Source: Leptotrichia hofstadii (lineage in GTDB: Bacteria; Fusobacteriota; Fusobacteriia; Fusobacteriales; Leptotrichiaceae). Taken from it: a DNA stretch of 64,000 nucleotides. Both the position numbers and the translations under genes were made by a program. The stretch spans positions 372,001 to 436,000 of the forward strand of contig NZ_AP019823.1 in the NCBI RefSeq assembly GCF_007990525.1, in the 5' to 3' direction. A model generated the notes under the pieces. The model was given only the letters and a program-made list of their open reading frames with translations. It did not search any database and was not told where the DNA came from. This document shows positions 15,157 through 23,690 of this stretch, in pieces (within the stretch, counting starts at the first letter, position 1; each line of letters starts with the position of its first letter).

Positions 15157-15387
15157 ATGGGAAAATCGAATTATTCAAGAGAATATATTTTAGAAATGAT
15201 AGTTGAATATGGTAAAGCTGAACGAGCAGTTTTAACAGGAAAAAGCTATAAAATTGGGACAAGAGAACTTACTCGAATGGGAATAGATGAAATAAGAAAA
15301 GGGAGAGCTTATTGGGAAAATGAATTACAAAAATTAAATAGTATTGGAAAAAGAAGAGTGAGAAGAGGAGTTCCTAGAAATCTTTAA
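15157..15387 (+). CDS. Head-tail joining protein, gpW-like position
   Basis: The 76-residue basic protein starts directly after the terminase stop. Its segments TGKSYKIGTRELTRMGIDEIRKGRAYWENEL resemble the small gpW/DUF6148-type proteins that occupy this slot between terminase and portal. In lambda, gpW plugs the portal after packaging. Assignment rests on position and size more than on motifs. Confidence 0.6.
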   Translation: MGKSNYSREYILEMIVEYGKAERAVLTGKSYKIGTRELTRMGIDEIRKGRAYWENELQKLNSIGKRRVRRGVPRNL

Positions 15388-15407
15388 GTTAGAAAGAGAG
15401 GTGTGAT

Positions 15408-16961
15408 ATGAATTTAATTGACAATTTAGTGGCAGTATTTAATCCGCAAAAAGGAGTAGAAAGATTTAAAGCAAGAAGAAAACTGGAAATTTTAAATACA
15501 GGATATTCCAATCACGGAGCTTCAACTACTAAAAAAGCAATGATAGGTTGGCAAAGTACTGCGGGCGGTGTAAAAAAAGATATTTATAAAAATCGTAAGA
15601 AATTGATTGAGCGTTCAAGAGATTTATATATGGGAACTTCTGTTGCAACTGGAGCATTGAAAACCATTAACACAAATGTTGTGGGAAGTGGTTTGAAATT
15701 AAAAGCGGCTATTGATAGTGAAACAATAGGGATAAGTGATGATGAAGCGGCTAAGGTAGAAGAAATGATTGAAAAAGAATTTGAACTTTGGTCGAAAGAT
15801 AAGATTGATAATTTAGGAACTATGAATTTTTATCAAGTTCAAGAACTTGTATTTTTGACAGTGCTACTAAATGGAGAATGCTTTATAAAATTAAATTATT
15901 TTGAAACACCTAAAAATCCGTATAGTTTGAAGTTAGAAATTTTAGAGCCTGATAGAATTTATACTCCTAATAATATGATTTCGGATAAAAGTGTAGTTGA
16001 AGGAGTAAAGATAGATAAAAATGGAAGAGTTGAAGGTTATTATGTTTCATCTGAACATCCATTGGACGCAACTGGTGCAGTAACAGAAAAATTTATTAAA
16101 GTTTATGGAAGTGAGAATCAAAAAAACATAATCCATCTTCTTTTTACCGAAAGACCTGAACAAGTAAGAGGAATCCCAATATTGTCACCAGTTATCGAAA
16201 ATTTAAAACAGCTTGGAAATTATACTGAAGCAGAATTAATGGCTGCTGTTATAAGTGGATTGTATGCAATTTTTATTGAAAGTGAAGCTGATAGTCCGAG
16301 CGGGGCTGATGTCGGAGAACTTGAAGCGGTTGAAAATGATTTGCTGGTAGATTCAGAAGATGAAACCACTATAGAACTTGCACCAGGAATGATTGCTTCA
16401 CTTAATCCAGGAGAAAAAGCAAAAGCCACTAATCCAGGAAGACCGAATGCGCAATTTGACCCATTTGTAACGAGTATTTTAAGACAAATAGGGAGTGCTT
16501 TAGAAGTTCCGTATGAACTTTTGATTAAGCATTTCACGGCGAGTTATTCAGCAAGTCGTGCGGCACTTTTGGAAGCATGGAAAATGTTCAGAAAAAGACG
16601 AGAGTGGTTTTCTGAAAACTTTACTCAACCAATTTATGAAGAATGGTTAAATGAAGCTTATTTATTAGGGAGAGTAGAACTTAAAAACTATGGAACTGAT
16701 TTCCTTATAGATAAAGCTTGGTGTGGGTCACAATGGAATGGACCTTCGCAAGGGCAAATTGACCCATTAAAAGAGGCTAATGCTGCTGTTATAAGAATTA
16801 ATAATGGATTATCAACTAGAACTAGAGAAACGGCAGAGCTAAATGGTGGAGATTTTGAACAAAATGTAAGAATTTTAGCAAAAGAAAATAAATTATTAAA
16901 AGAGAAAGGAGTGGTAATAAATGCCGAAACAACTAAAATTTTGGAATCTAGTGAAGAATGA
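15408..16961 (+). CDS. Portal protein, lambda GpB family
   Basis: The 517-residue protein has the lambda-portal pattern: TGALKTINTNVVGSGLKLK near the N-terminus, ILEPDRIYTP and RPEQVRGIPILSPVIENLKQL in the middle, and PYELLIKHFTASYSASRAALLEAWKMF in the clip/stem region. It forms the dodecameric ring at the packaging vertex. The last 41 bp overlap the protease gene. Confidence 0.9.
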   Translation: MNLIDNLVAVFNPQKGVERFKARRKLEILNTGYSNHGASTTKKAMIGWQSTAGGVKKDIYKNRKKLIERSRDLYMGTSVATGALKTINTNVVGSGLKLKAAIDSETIGISDDEAAKVEEMIEKEFELWSKDKIDNLGTMNFYQVQELVFLTVLLNGECFIKLNYFETPKNPYSLKLEILEPDRIYTPNNMISDKSVVEGVKIDKNGRVEGYYVSSEHPLDATGAVTEKFIKVYGSENQKNIIHLLFTERPEQVRGIPILSPVIENLKQLGNYTEAELMAAVISGLYAIFIESEADSPSGADVGELEAVENDLLVDSEDETTIELAPGMIASLNPGEKAKATNPGRPNAQFDPFVTSILRQIGSALEVPYELLIKHFTASYSASRAALLEAWKMFRKRREWFSENFTQPIYEEWLNEAYLLGRVELKNYGTDFLIDKAWCGSQWNGPSQGQIDPLKEANAAVIRINNGLSTRTRETAELNGGDFEQNVRILAKENKLLKEKGVVINAETTKILESSEE

Positions 16962-17991
16962 GGAAGAAAAAACGGCGGAACTTATACTTTATGGGAGTAT
17001 AGGAAGTGATGAGTATTGGGATGATGTATCCGATAAGGTATTTAAACAAGATATAGAAAACCTTGGAGATGTGGAAAATATTACTTTATATATAAATAGT
17101 CCAGGTGGGAGTGTATTTAGTGCTGTGGCAATAGCGAATACTCTTAAAAATCACAAAGCTAAAGTGACGGCAAATATTGATGGTTTGGCAGCAAGTGCTG
17201 CAACTATTATAACAAGTGCTTGTGATACTGTAAGAATGCCTAAAAATGCTTTATTTATGATTCACAATCCAATTACTTTTGCTTATGGGAACAATCAAGA
17301 AATGCAAAAAACTGTTGAAATGCTTGATAAGGTTAAAAACAGTATTATTGAAACATATTTAAATAAAACAAAAACTGATAAGGAAACTTTATCTGAATTA
17401 ATGGATAATGAAACTTGGATGGATGCGGAAATGGCTAAAGATTACGGATTTGTTGATGAAATTGTGGATGAAGAAGTAGGGAAAGAATTTGTAGAAAATA
17501 AATTAATTATAAATAACATGGCTTTTGATATTTCAAAATTTAAAAATTTTAGAAAAGTAAAAGGTGTAGTTATTAATAATAAAAAAAATACTAAGGAGGT
17601 AAAAATGACTTTAGATGAGTTAAAAAACCAATTTCCTGATTTGTATGATTATGTATTAAATGAGGGAAAAAAGATTGGAAAAGAGGAAGAAAGGGAAAGA
17701 ATAAAAGCTATTGATGATATAGGGGTCAATAATTATTCTGACTTAATAGAAAATGCGAAATATGTAAATCCTATGTCAGCTAGTGAATTGGCTATTAATA
17801 TTTTGAAAAAGCAAAAAGAAGAAAAAGCTCAAAAGTTGCAAAATATTAAAAACGAAAGCCAAGGTAATTTTATACCACCAGCTGCGAATGATGGAACAAC
17901 GCATGGCAAAAAAGAAGAAAAACAGTTTATGGGACTTGATATTATGACTATTTTTTCTAAAATGAATAAAAAAACAGAGGAGGGGAAATAA
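16921..17991 (+). CDS. Clp-like head maturation protease with scaffold C-terminus
   Basis: Residues ~15-185 are a ClpP-fold serine protease: INSPGGSVFSA (59-69), the nucleophile in DGLAASAAT (Ser92), MIHNP (His115) and the conserved ETWMDAEMAKDYGFVDEI segment (164-181). Residues ~229-356 are a helical, charged scaffold. This matches the lambda C/Nu3 design, in which a protease-scaffold fusion and a shorter scaffold share a frame. It processes procapsid proteins before DNA entry. Confidence 0.9.
   Translation: MPKQLKFWNLVKNEEEKTAELILYGSIGSDEYWDDVSDKVFKQDIENLGDVENITLYINSPGGSVFSAVAIANTLKNHKAKVTANIDGLAASAATIITSACDTVRMPKNALFMIHNPITFAYGNNQEMQKTVEMLDKVKNSIIETYLNKTKTDKETLSELMDNETWMDAEMAKDYGFVDEIVDEEVGKEFVENKLIINNMAFDISKFKNFRKVKGVVINNKKNTKEVKMTLDELKNQFPDLYDYVLNEGKKIGKEEERERIKAIDDIGVNNYSDLIENAKYVNPMSASELAINILKKQKEEKAQKLQNIKNESQGNFIPPAANDGTTHGKKEEKQFMGLDIMTIFSKMNKKTEEGK
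17605..17991 (+). CDS. Nested scaffold protein (Nu3-like), internal start
   Basis: Inside the protease gene and in the same frame, AAGGAGG (17593-17599) is followed 5 bp later by ATG 17605. The predicted 128-residue product (MTLDELKNQFPDLYDYVL...) is the charged C-terminal scaffold only. Such a strong RBS inside a gene, right at the domain border, is good evidence for independent expression. Confidence 0.65.
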   Translation: MTLDELKNQFPDLYDYVLNEGKKIGKEEERERIKAIDDIGVNNYSDLIENAKYVNPMSASELAINILKKQKEEKAQKLQNIKNESQGNFIPPAANDGTTHGKKEEKQFMGLDIMTIFSKMNKKTEEGK

Positions 17992-18327
17992 ATGGATTTT
18001 GTAACAAAAGGCAATGAATATGCCAGTGAACAATTTTTGAGCGGTACAGGACACAGATATATGGAATTTGAAGTGCCGCAAGGTAAAAGTGTAAAAAGAG
18101 GTGATGCTGTAAATGTAACTGCCGAACTTTCAGATGGAACTGATTTATTTGGAATAGTTATGGAAAATGCTGACGGAACAACTGTGAAAACTAAAACAAC
18201 TGTAGCTATTTCAGGGGAATTCATTTTTGAGGGATTAAATGTGAAAGCAGGTACACAAAAAGCAGATTTTACAAAAGCAGCTAGAGATAAAGGTATTGTA
18301 ATAAAAGGATTAGGAGGTAAGGAATAA
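17992..18327 (+). CDS. Head decoration protein, gpD-like
   Basis: The 111-residue protein is strand-rich with VPQGKSVKRGDAVNVTAE and a closing ARDKGIVIKGLGGK, the pattern of the lambda gpD/HDPD family that trimerises on the expanded capsid. It starts 0 bp after the protease stop, with GAGGGGA as RBS, and abuts the capsid gene. Confidence 0.75.
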   Translation: MDFVTKGNEYASEQFLSGTGHRYMEFEVPQGKSVKRGDAVNVTAELSDGTDLFGIVMENADGTTVKTKTTVAISGEFIFEGLNVKAGTQKADFTKAARDKGIVIKGLGGKE

Positions 18328-19340
18328 TGCCAGCAGTAATAGAATTTATTGGGTTGTATGACCAGAATGTGATTAGACCGAAATCATTTATAAGAGACAG
18401 TTATTTTAAAAATAGAAAAACATCAGAAAATCAAAAAATGGAAATAGAATTTAGAAAAGGAAGACAACTTGTAGCACCTTTTGTATCTGAATTTATTCCA
18501 GGAACAGAAATGGTAAAGAACACTTATGAAAGTAAATTTTTTCAAGCTCCAAAAGTAGCACCAAAAAGAACTTTTTCGGCTTTTGAGTTGTTTTTTAATA
18601 AAACGGCAGGGGAAACAATTTATGGCGGGAAAAGTCCCGAGGAAAGAAAAGCAGACTTACTTGCAGAATCTTTTGCTGAATTTGAAGAACAAATTACAAG
18701 AAGAGAAGAAAAAATGTGTGCTGAAGCGTTGTTTGATGGGAAAGTAGTTGTAAAAGGTGAAGGAATAGAAGGGGAAATTAAATTTGGAACAGTTGAAGAA
18801 ATTACACCAGCTGTTTTATGGACTCAACCTAATGCTGATATAATTGGAGATTTACAAGCGGCAATAACAAAAATAGGAGAAAACACAGGTTTAAGACCTG
18901 AAATGATTTTAATGGACCCAGTAACTGCAAAATTATTTGTAGAAAATGAAAAAGTTCAAAAATTATTAGATGTAAGAAATTATCACATGGGAGAAATTGA
19001 TCCTAGAGAAATTGCAAGTGGAGCAATCTATATTGGAACTCTTGCACCATTTGGACTTCCTATTTATTCTTATCAGTCACAACATTCTGTGTTAAATGCT
19101 GATGGAAAAACTTATTCAACAAAAAATATTGTTCCTGAAGGTAAAGTGTTGTTAGCACCAAGCAATAATACAATTATCTACGGACCAGCAGCGGATGTAA
19201 AACAAGGAATTATTGTAGCAGAGCGTTCAGTTTTTACAGATGAAGATTCAAAATCTAACACTGTAGAAATCAGGACAGAATCAAGACCACTTCCTGTGGT
19301 TTATGATATCGAAGCTATAAAAATATTGAAAGTTAAATAG
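18327..19340 (+). CDS. Major capsid protein, lambda GpE family
   Basis: The 337-residue protein has the GpE landmarks: an N-terminal IRPKSFIRDSYF, RKGRQLVAPFVSEFIPG, TAGETIYGGKSPEERKADLLAESF, and ILMDPVTAKLFVENEKVQKLLD. It builds the icosahedral shell. Start and the decoration gene's stop overlap by one base. Confidence 0.9.
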   Translation: MPAVIEFIGLYDQNVIRPKSFIRDSYFKNRKTSENQKMEIEFRKGRQLVAPFVSEFIPGTEMVKNTYESKFFQAPKVAPKRTFSAFELFFNKTAGETIYGGKSPEERKADLLAESFAEFEEQITRREEKMCAEALFDGKVVVKGEGIEGEIKFGTVEEITPAVLWTQPNADIIGDLQAAITKIGENTGLRPEMILMDPVTAKLFVENEKVQKLLDVRNYHMGEIDPREIASGAIYIGTLAPFGLPIYSYQSQHSVLNADGKTYSTKNIVPEGKVLLAPSNNTIIYGPAADVKQGIIVAERSVFTDEDSKSNTVEIRTESRPLPVVYDIEAIKILKVK

Positions 19341-19349
19341 GAGGTAATG

Positions 19350-19565
19350 ATGAAATTTAGAACATTAAAGCCTATGATTTATGGTGGAGTTAGTTATGAA
19401 GTAGACGGTGAAGTAGATATACAAGAAAAGTCAGTAATAAAAAGCTGTCTTGAAAGAGGGCTTATTGCTGAAATAAACGGTAAAACTGAAAAGTCTGAAG
19501 AATCAATTGAAACAGAAAATACTGAAGAAACAGATAAAAAAGATACAAAAAATAAGAAAAAATAG
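19350..19565 (+). CDS. Small phage protein after capsid (71 aa)
   Basis: ATG 19350 has GGAGGT at suitable spacing (the ATG at 19347 is too close). An N-terminal strand-rich half (LKPMIYGGVSYEVDGEVDI) is followed by a helix (IKSCLERGLIAEI) and an acidic/Lys tail. It sits in the lambda FI slot; no sequence similarity to FI is apparent. Confidence 0.55.
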   Translation: MKFRTLKPMIYGGVSYEVDGEVDIQEKSVIKSCLERGLIAEINGKTEKSEESIETENTEETDKKDTKNKKK

Positions 19566-19574
19566 GTAAAAAAC

Positions 19575-19904
19575 ATGAATTTTAAAGATATTTTAGAAAA
19601 TGATATACAAAATACATTTTTAAATTCAGAAGAGTTTGGTGAAACACATAATTTGAATGGTACTGATGTTATTTGTGTGACAGATGAGGACAGTTTTCAA
19701 GAAAAGGAAATTAGTGGAAAATTAACAATAGAAAGTGGATTTTACAAGGAAGGGATTACGGTATTTATTGACAAAAAGTATTTGAAGTATAAGCCTGAAG
19801 GCAATATGAGGATAGATTTTGACAATAAGGAATGGATAGTTGCAAACTGTAAAGAGAACTTTGGTATGTATGAACTTGATTTATATAGATACACGGATTA
19901 TTAG
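19575..19904 (+). CDS. Head-tail joining protein, FII-like
   Basis: The 109-residue strand-rich protein (GTDVICVTDEDSFQEKEISG, GITVFIDKKYL, RIDFDNKEWIVANCKENFGMYELDL) matches the small attachment proteins (lambda gpFII-like) that finish the connector. Its position after capsid and before the gpZ-like gene fits. The family call is moderate. Confidence 0.6.
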   Translation: MNFKDILENDIQNTFLNSEEFGETHNLNGTDVICVTDEDSFQEKEISGKLTIESGFYKEGITVFIDKKYLKYKPEGNMRIDFDNKEWIVANCKENFGMYELDLYRYTDY

Positions 19905-19916
19905 GAGTTGATTTAG

Positions 19917-20468
19917 ATGTTTACGATTCAATTTGATGAAAGTGTCCTTAATGATATTGAGAATAAGTTCGTTGAATTTCCGCAACAAGCTCCAAAGGCT
20001 TTAGCAAGTGCTTTAAATAGGGTTTCAACTATGAGTAAAACTCGTATGGTTAGAAATGCAACTAAGACCTATACGGTTAAATATGGGGATTTATTAAGCG
20101 GATTGACTATGAAAAGAGCTAATCCTGGTAAGCTGATGGCTGAAATCAATTCTAATGGAGGTTATTTGGGATTAGACCATTTCCAATTGAATCCGAGCAC
20201 AAGAACAGGCAGAACATCGGTAACGGCTACAGTAAAGAATGGTAATGGGATAATGCTTAATGATAAAACATTTATAGCATATAAAGACGGTCATTTAGGG
20301 GCATTCGAAAGAGAAAGAAATGGACGATTGCCAATCAAAAGAAAATACGGACCGTCTGCTCCACAAATGTTAGGACCTACGACTTTTTTACCTGATCTCG
20401 ATGAATTTATGTCTCAAAAGTTAAATGAAAGGTTTGAACATGAGTTGAATAGGCTCTTGTCAATGTAA
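19917..20468 (+). CDS. Minor tail protein Z-like (tail completion)
   Basis: The 183-residue protein has the gpZ-family pattern: QAPKALASALNRVSTMSKTRMVR and YTVKYGDLLSGLTMKRANPG near the N-terminus, then FIAYKDGHLGAFERERNGRLPIKRKYGPSAPQML. Proteins of this family act at the tail end that joins the head. The RBS is weak (AGGAG 15 bp upstream); no better start exists. Confidence 0.7.
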   Translation: MFTIQFDESVLNDIENKFVEFPQQAPKALASALNRVSTMSKTRMVRNATKTYTVKYGDLLSGLTMKRANPGKLMAEINSNGGYLGLDHFQLNPSTRTGRTSVTATVKNGNGIMLNDKTFIAYKDGHLGAFERERNGRLPIKRKYGPSAPQMLGPTTFLPDLDEFMSQKLNERFEHELNRLLSM

Positions 20469-20471
20469 TTT

Positions 20472-20930
20472 ATGAGTATTAAAGTGATTGAAAAAAGTTT
20501 GTATGACTTTTTGTGTGAAGAATTTAAAGATACTGATTATCAGATATTCCGAGGAGCGTTGCCAGTTAGGAGATACGGTGAAATTGACAAAAATACAGGA
20601 CAGAAAAAGCCGTTTTTTCCTTGTGTGACATTAAGGGCTTTGAGTTCTAGGCAAGTTGCAGAAGGAATGGATAGCTATGATTGCGACGCTACTTTTGAAA
20701 TAATAGTTGGTACTAAGAATGAAGATTATATTGATAATCTTTATAAAGGTGAAGAAATTAGAAGTAAACTTTTAACTAAAGTTTATGATGAAAGAGGATG
20801 GGCAATACGGGAAGATAAAGAATTTAAGTGTGATTTATATAGTGACGAGTTCGGAGATTTTATATTTTCAAGAATTACATTTACAGTTTGGGATTATCCT
20901 GTTGAGCCTGAAATTTTTAAGGAGGAATAA
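20472..20930 (+). CDS. Tail terminator-like protein
   Basis: The 152-residue protein (FRGALPVRRYGEIDKNTGQKK, then FFPCVTLRALSSRQ, FEIIVGTKNED, ITFTVWDYPVEPEI) has the alpha/beta pattern of phage tail-terminator proteins. It starts 3 bp after the Z-like gene. In contractile-tail phages this slot completes the tube and sheath. Assignment is mainly by context. Confidence 0.55.
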   Translation: MSIKVIEKSLYDFLCEEFKDTDYQIFRGALPVRRYGEIDKNTGQKKPFFPCVTLRALSSRQVAEGMDSYDCDATFEIIVGTKNEDYIDNLYKGEEIRSKLLTKVYDERGWAIREDKEFKCDLYSDEFGDFIFSRITFTVWDYPVEPEIFKEE

Positions 20931-21169
20931 TGGAAGATAAAAAGCAATATATTTATTTAGGAGATACGCTTGAATTTAAAGATATTAGATTTACAAAAGG
21001 TGTTATTTACTACAGTAATGAAGTGATCGAAGAAAAATTTGAGAAATATCCGCTTTTGAAAAGAATTTTGGTGGATGTTAATCAAGCTAGTGAAGCATTA
21101 CAAAACGAAAAATTGCTTGAAACGGTAACACAGCAAATTAAAGACCAAATAAGGGAGGAGGCTGAATAA
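20930..21169 (+). CDS. Small phage tail-region protein (79 aa)
   Basis: A short strand-rich N-terminal half (YIYLGDTLEFKDIRFTKGVIYY) followed by an amphipathic C-terminal helix. It overlaps both neighbours by one base (ATGG/TAATGG junctions), so it is translationally coupled to the sheath gene. No named family. Confidence 0.55.
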   Translation: MEDKKQYIYLGDTLEFKDIRFTKGVIYYSNEVIEEKFEKYPLLKRILVDVNQASEALQNEKLLETVTQQIKDQIREEAE

Positions 21170-22614
21170 TGGGTTATAAACACGGAACTTATCAAACTGA
21201 GACATCGAGTGATATATCACTACCAATAGTGCTTGATTATGGGCATTTTATTGTAGGGACTGCACCGATGAACAAAGTAAAAAGAGAAAACAGAAGAGCG
21301 AATGAGATTGTAAGATTAGGAACTTATAAAGAAGCTATTCAGTATTTTGGGGACACTTACGACTTAGATTTTTCAATTTCACAAGCTATAAAAGTGTTTT
21401 TTGAACTATATAAAGTAGCGCCGCTTTATGTTGTGAATATCTTAGATCTTGAAAAACATAAAACAGCTAAAAAGACTCAAAATGATTTGAGCTTAACAAA
21501 TGGTAAAGTTGTTATTCCGAATCATAAATTGATAACAGATACATTAGTAGTTAAAGAGAATGCGACATCACAAGTTATTTCGGACGCTGTAACGATGTGG
21601 ACAGACGAAGGACTTGAAATATATGCTAAACTGTCAAATGGCACTAAAATTGATATTGAATATGAAGAAATTGATTTGTCAAAAGTAACGAAAGCACAGG
21701 CTCTAGGTGGATATGATATTTCAACAATGAAAAGAACAGGATTAGAGCTATTAGATGAAGTTTTTTTAAAATATTCGGAATTACCAGCTTTCATTGACAT
21801 TCCAGATTTTTCAAGTGATAGTGAAATTGCTGCGATTATGCAAACAAAAGCTAAAAATATAAATGGGAATATGTTTGAAGCAGTTGCATTGATTAATGCG
21901 CCGATTGACAAGCCTTATGACCAAATTCCTAAATGGAAAGATGATAATAATATTAATGGAAATGACCAAATTGTATTGTACGGAACATTAGGATTAGCTG
22001 GTAAAAAATATATTCAGTCTATTCAGTATGCTGCGTTGTCGCTATCAGTAGATAATGAAAATGGTGGAGTTCCATCACAAACTCCGTCTAATTATTTATA
22101 TAAATGTGACAGTTTATATTGGAAAAATTCGATTGGAAATCTTGAAGAGATAATTTTGGATAAAGAACAACAAGCTAACTTATTAAATAAAAACGGAGTA
22201 GTAACCGCTATTAATTTCAAAGGTTGGAAATGTTGGGGGTCTGAAACTGCACTTAATCCAATGGCAACAGATCCGAAAGACAAATTCATATATACTCGTA
22301 GAATGTTTAAGTATATAGGGAATGAACTGGTTATAAGTTATTTTGATAAAGTGGATAAGAAATTTTCTAAAAAATTAGCTGAAACAGTAACAAAATCAAT
22401 GAATATTAGATTAAATGCTATTGTAGCTAGAAATGATTTGTTGAGTGCAAATGCTGCTTTATCAGCTGAAGACAATGACACGATTAATGTTGCAAATGGG
22501 GATATAACTTGGGTTATTAAATTGGGAGTAATTCCTGGTATGAAATCAGCAACATTTAAGAAAAAATATGACGCAGACGCATTAACTGAGTTTGCGAATA
22601 GTTTAGGAAAATAG
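21169..22614 (+). CDS. Contractile tail sheath protein
   Basis: The 481-residue protein begins with YKHGTYQTETSSDISLPIVLDYGHFIVGTAP and has the sheath C-terminal pattern (YTRRMFKYIGNELVISYFDKVD, WVIKLGVIPGMKS). A sheath makes this a myovirus-type tail, in contrast to the lambda-type head genes just upstream. The sheath contracts to drive the tube through the cell envelope. Confidence 0.85.
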   Translation: MGYKHGTYQTETSSDISLPIVLDYGHFIVGTAPMNKVKRENRRANEIVRLGTYKEAIQYFGDTYDLDFSISQAIKVFFELYKVAPLYVVNILDLEKHKTAKKTQNDLSLTNGKVVIPNHKLITDTLVVKENATSQVISDAVTMWTDEGLEIYAKLSNGTKIDIEYEEIDLSKVTKAQALGGYDISTMKRTGLELLDEVFLKYSELPAFIDIPDFSSDSEIAAIMQTKAKNINGNMFEAVALINAPIDKPYDQIPKWKDDNNINGNDQIVLYGTLGLAGKKYIQSIQYAALSLSVDNENGGVPSQTPSNYLYKCDSLYWKNSIGNLEEIILDKEQQANLLNKNGVVTAINFKGWKCWGSETALNPMATDPKDKFIYTRRMFKYIGNELVISYFDKVDKKFSKKLAETVTKSMNIRLNAIVARNDLLSANAALSAEDNDTINVANGDITWVIKLGVIPGMKSATFKKKYDADALTEFANSLGK

Positions 22615-22625
22615 GAGGATAAAGA

Positions 22626-23153
22626 ATGGCTAAAAAGAAACTGCCTTTGGGAATCGTTGACGCTGACCTTTATGTCAATGGTTCGAATGCATTAGAAGGA
22701 GTTGGAGTAGTAGAACTTCCAAATGTGGAATCAGCGACAATAACGACTGAACAGTTTGGTATGGCTGCAGAATTTGAAGCTCCGTTGATTGGACATTATA
22801 AAAAAATGTCAGCTAAGGTAAAAATGGATAGTATGAATGATACATTATTAAATTTTAATAATAATGATTCAATCACACTAGAGTGCTTAGGAGCTTTGCA
22901 AGAATTAGATAGAATGTCGCACTCGCCAAAAGTAACTGGTGCAGATGCAACATTGAAAGGATTTATCACAAAATTTGATGGTCCAAAAGTTGAGAACGGT
23001 AAGAAATTTGAAGGTTCATTTGATTTGAGTATAACTTATTACAAATTAATGATAAATGGTAAAACGATCATTGAAATTGATGTGTTGAATGGAATTTCAA
23101 ATGTAAATGGAAGTTTGAATAATATCATAAGACAATTATTAGGACATATTTAG
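22626..23153 (+). CDS. Major tail tube protein
   Basis: The 175-residue protein follows the sheath, as in P2 (FI then FII). It has KLPLGIVDADLYVNGSNALEG at the start, strand-rich body SATITTEQFGMAAEFEAPLIGHYKKM, and INGKTIIEIDVLNGISNVNG near the end, all typical of the FII tube family. It polymerises around the tape measure. Confidence 0.85.
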   Translation: MAKKKLPLGIVDADLYVNGSNALEGVGVVELPNVESATITTEQFGMAAEFEAPLIGHYKKMSAKVKMDSMNDTLLNFNNNDSITLECLGALQELDRMSHSPKVTGADATLKGFITKFDGPKVENGKKFEGSFDLSITYYKLMINGKTIIEIDVLNGISNVNGSLNNIIRQLLGHI

Positions 23154-23163
23154 GAGGAATAGA

Positions 23164-23496
23164 ATGATTATAAAATTAACGAAAGAATATGATTTAGGAA
23201 GTAAAAAATACAAAGAAATAGATTTGAAACTGGATAATTTGACAGGGGCAGATTTATTGGAATGTGGAAAAGATTATAAATCAAGAATGAAATCTAATGC
23301 CGAAAACTTTAAAGATTTTGATGATGCTTGGGCTTTGACTGTAGCTGAAAAGGCATCAGGCATTAAATACGGGCATTTAATGACATTAGGCGCTGAAGAC
23401 TTTTTAAAAGTAGTAAATCAAACTAAGAATTTTTTAGTAAAAGGTTGGGGAACGGACGAAGACAAGGACGAGAAAACTCCAACGGCGGAAGTGTAA
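23164..23496 (+). CDS. Tail assembly chaperone, short (zero-frame) form
   Basis: The 110-residue protein (LTKEYDLGSKKYKEIDLKLDNLTGADLLECG...) matches the P2 gpE-like tail assembly family placed between tube and tape measure. A U UUU UUA heptamer at 23430-23436, in the correct phase, allows a -1 shift that replaces the last 19 residues by a 77-residue extension. Both forms normally chaperone the tape measure. Confidence 0.8.
   Translation: MIIKLTKEYDLGSKKYKEIDLKLDNLTGADLLECGKDYKSRMKSNAENFKDFDDAWALTVAEKASGIKYGHLMTLGAEDFLKVVNQTKNFLVKGWGTDEDKDEKTPTAEV
23430..23436 (+). promoter_or_regulatory. Programmed -1 frameshift slippery site
   Basis: T TTT TTA lies in the zero frame as AAT TTT TTA. The -1 frame opens at 23427, immediately after a TAA at 23424-23426, and is free of stops to 23669. 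Confidence 0.75.
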
Positions 23497-23669
23497 CAGA
23501 TGACTTTTTAGACTTGATTACAGATTTATTGAGTGGGCTCAACTATTTTAAAATGAATATTAGTTATGAAACACTTATGAAATGTACATTTGATGAGCTG
23601 GATTACTGGATAGCAAGGGCTAATAAGTTGATTGAGGAAGAAAAGGCAAGGCAAGAAGAAAGCGAATAA
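23436..23669 (+). CDS. Tail assembly chaperone, -1 frameshift extension (E' part)
   Basis: This frame has no plausible start of its own and begins just before the slippery site, so it is read as a fusion: 91 residues of the zero frame plus 77 here (168 residues in total). The segment FLDLITDLLSGLNYFKMNISYETLMKCTFDELDYWI resembles the tape-measure-binding E'/T parts of chaperones. The tape measure gene follows after 21 bp. Confidence 0.75.
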   Translation, partial: SKRLGNGRRQGRENSNGGSVTDDFLDLITDLLSGLNYFKMNISYETLMKCTFDELDYWIARANKLIEEEKARQEESE

Positions 23670-23690
23670 AAGGGAGGAAGGAGGTAAATT

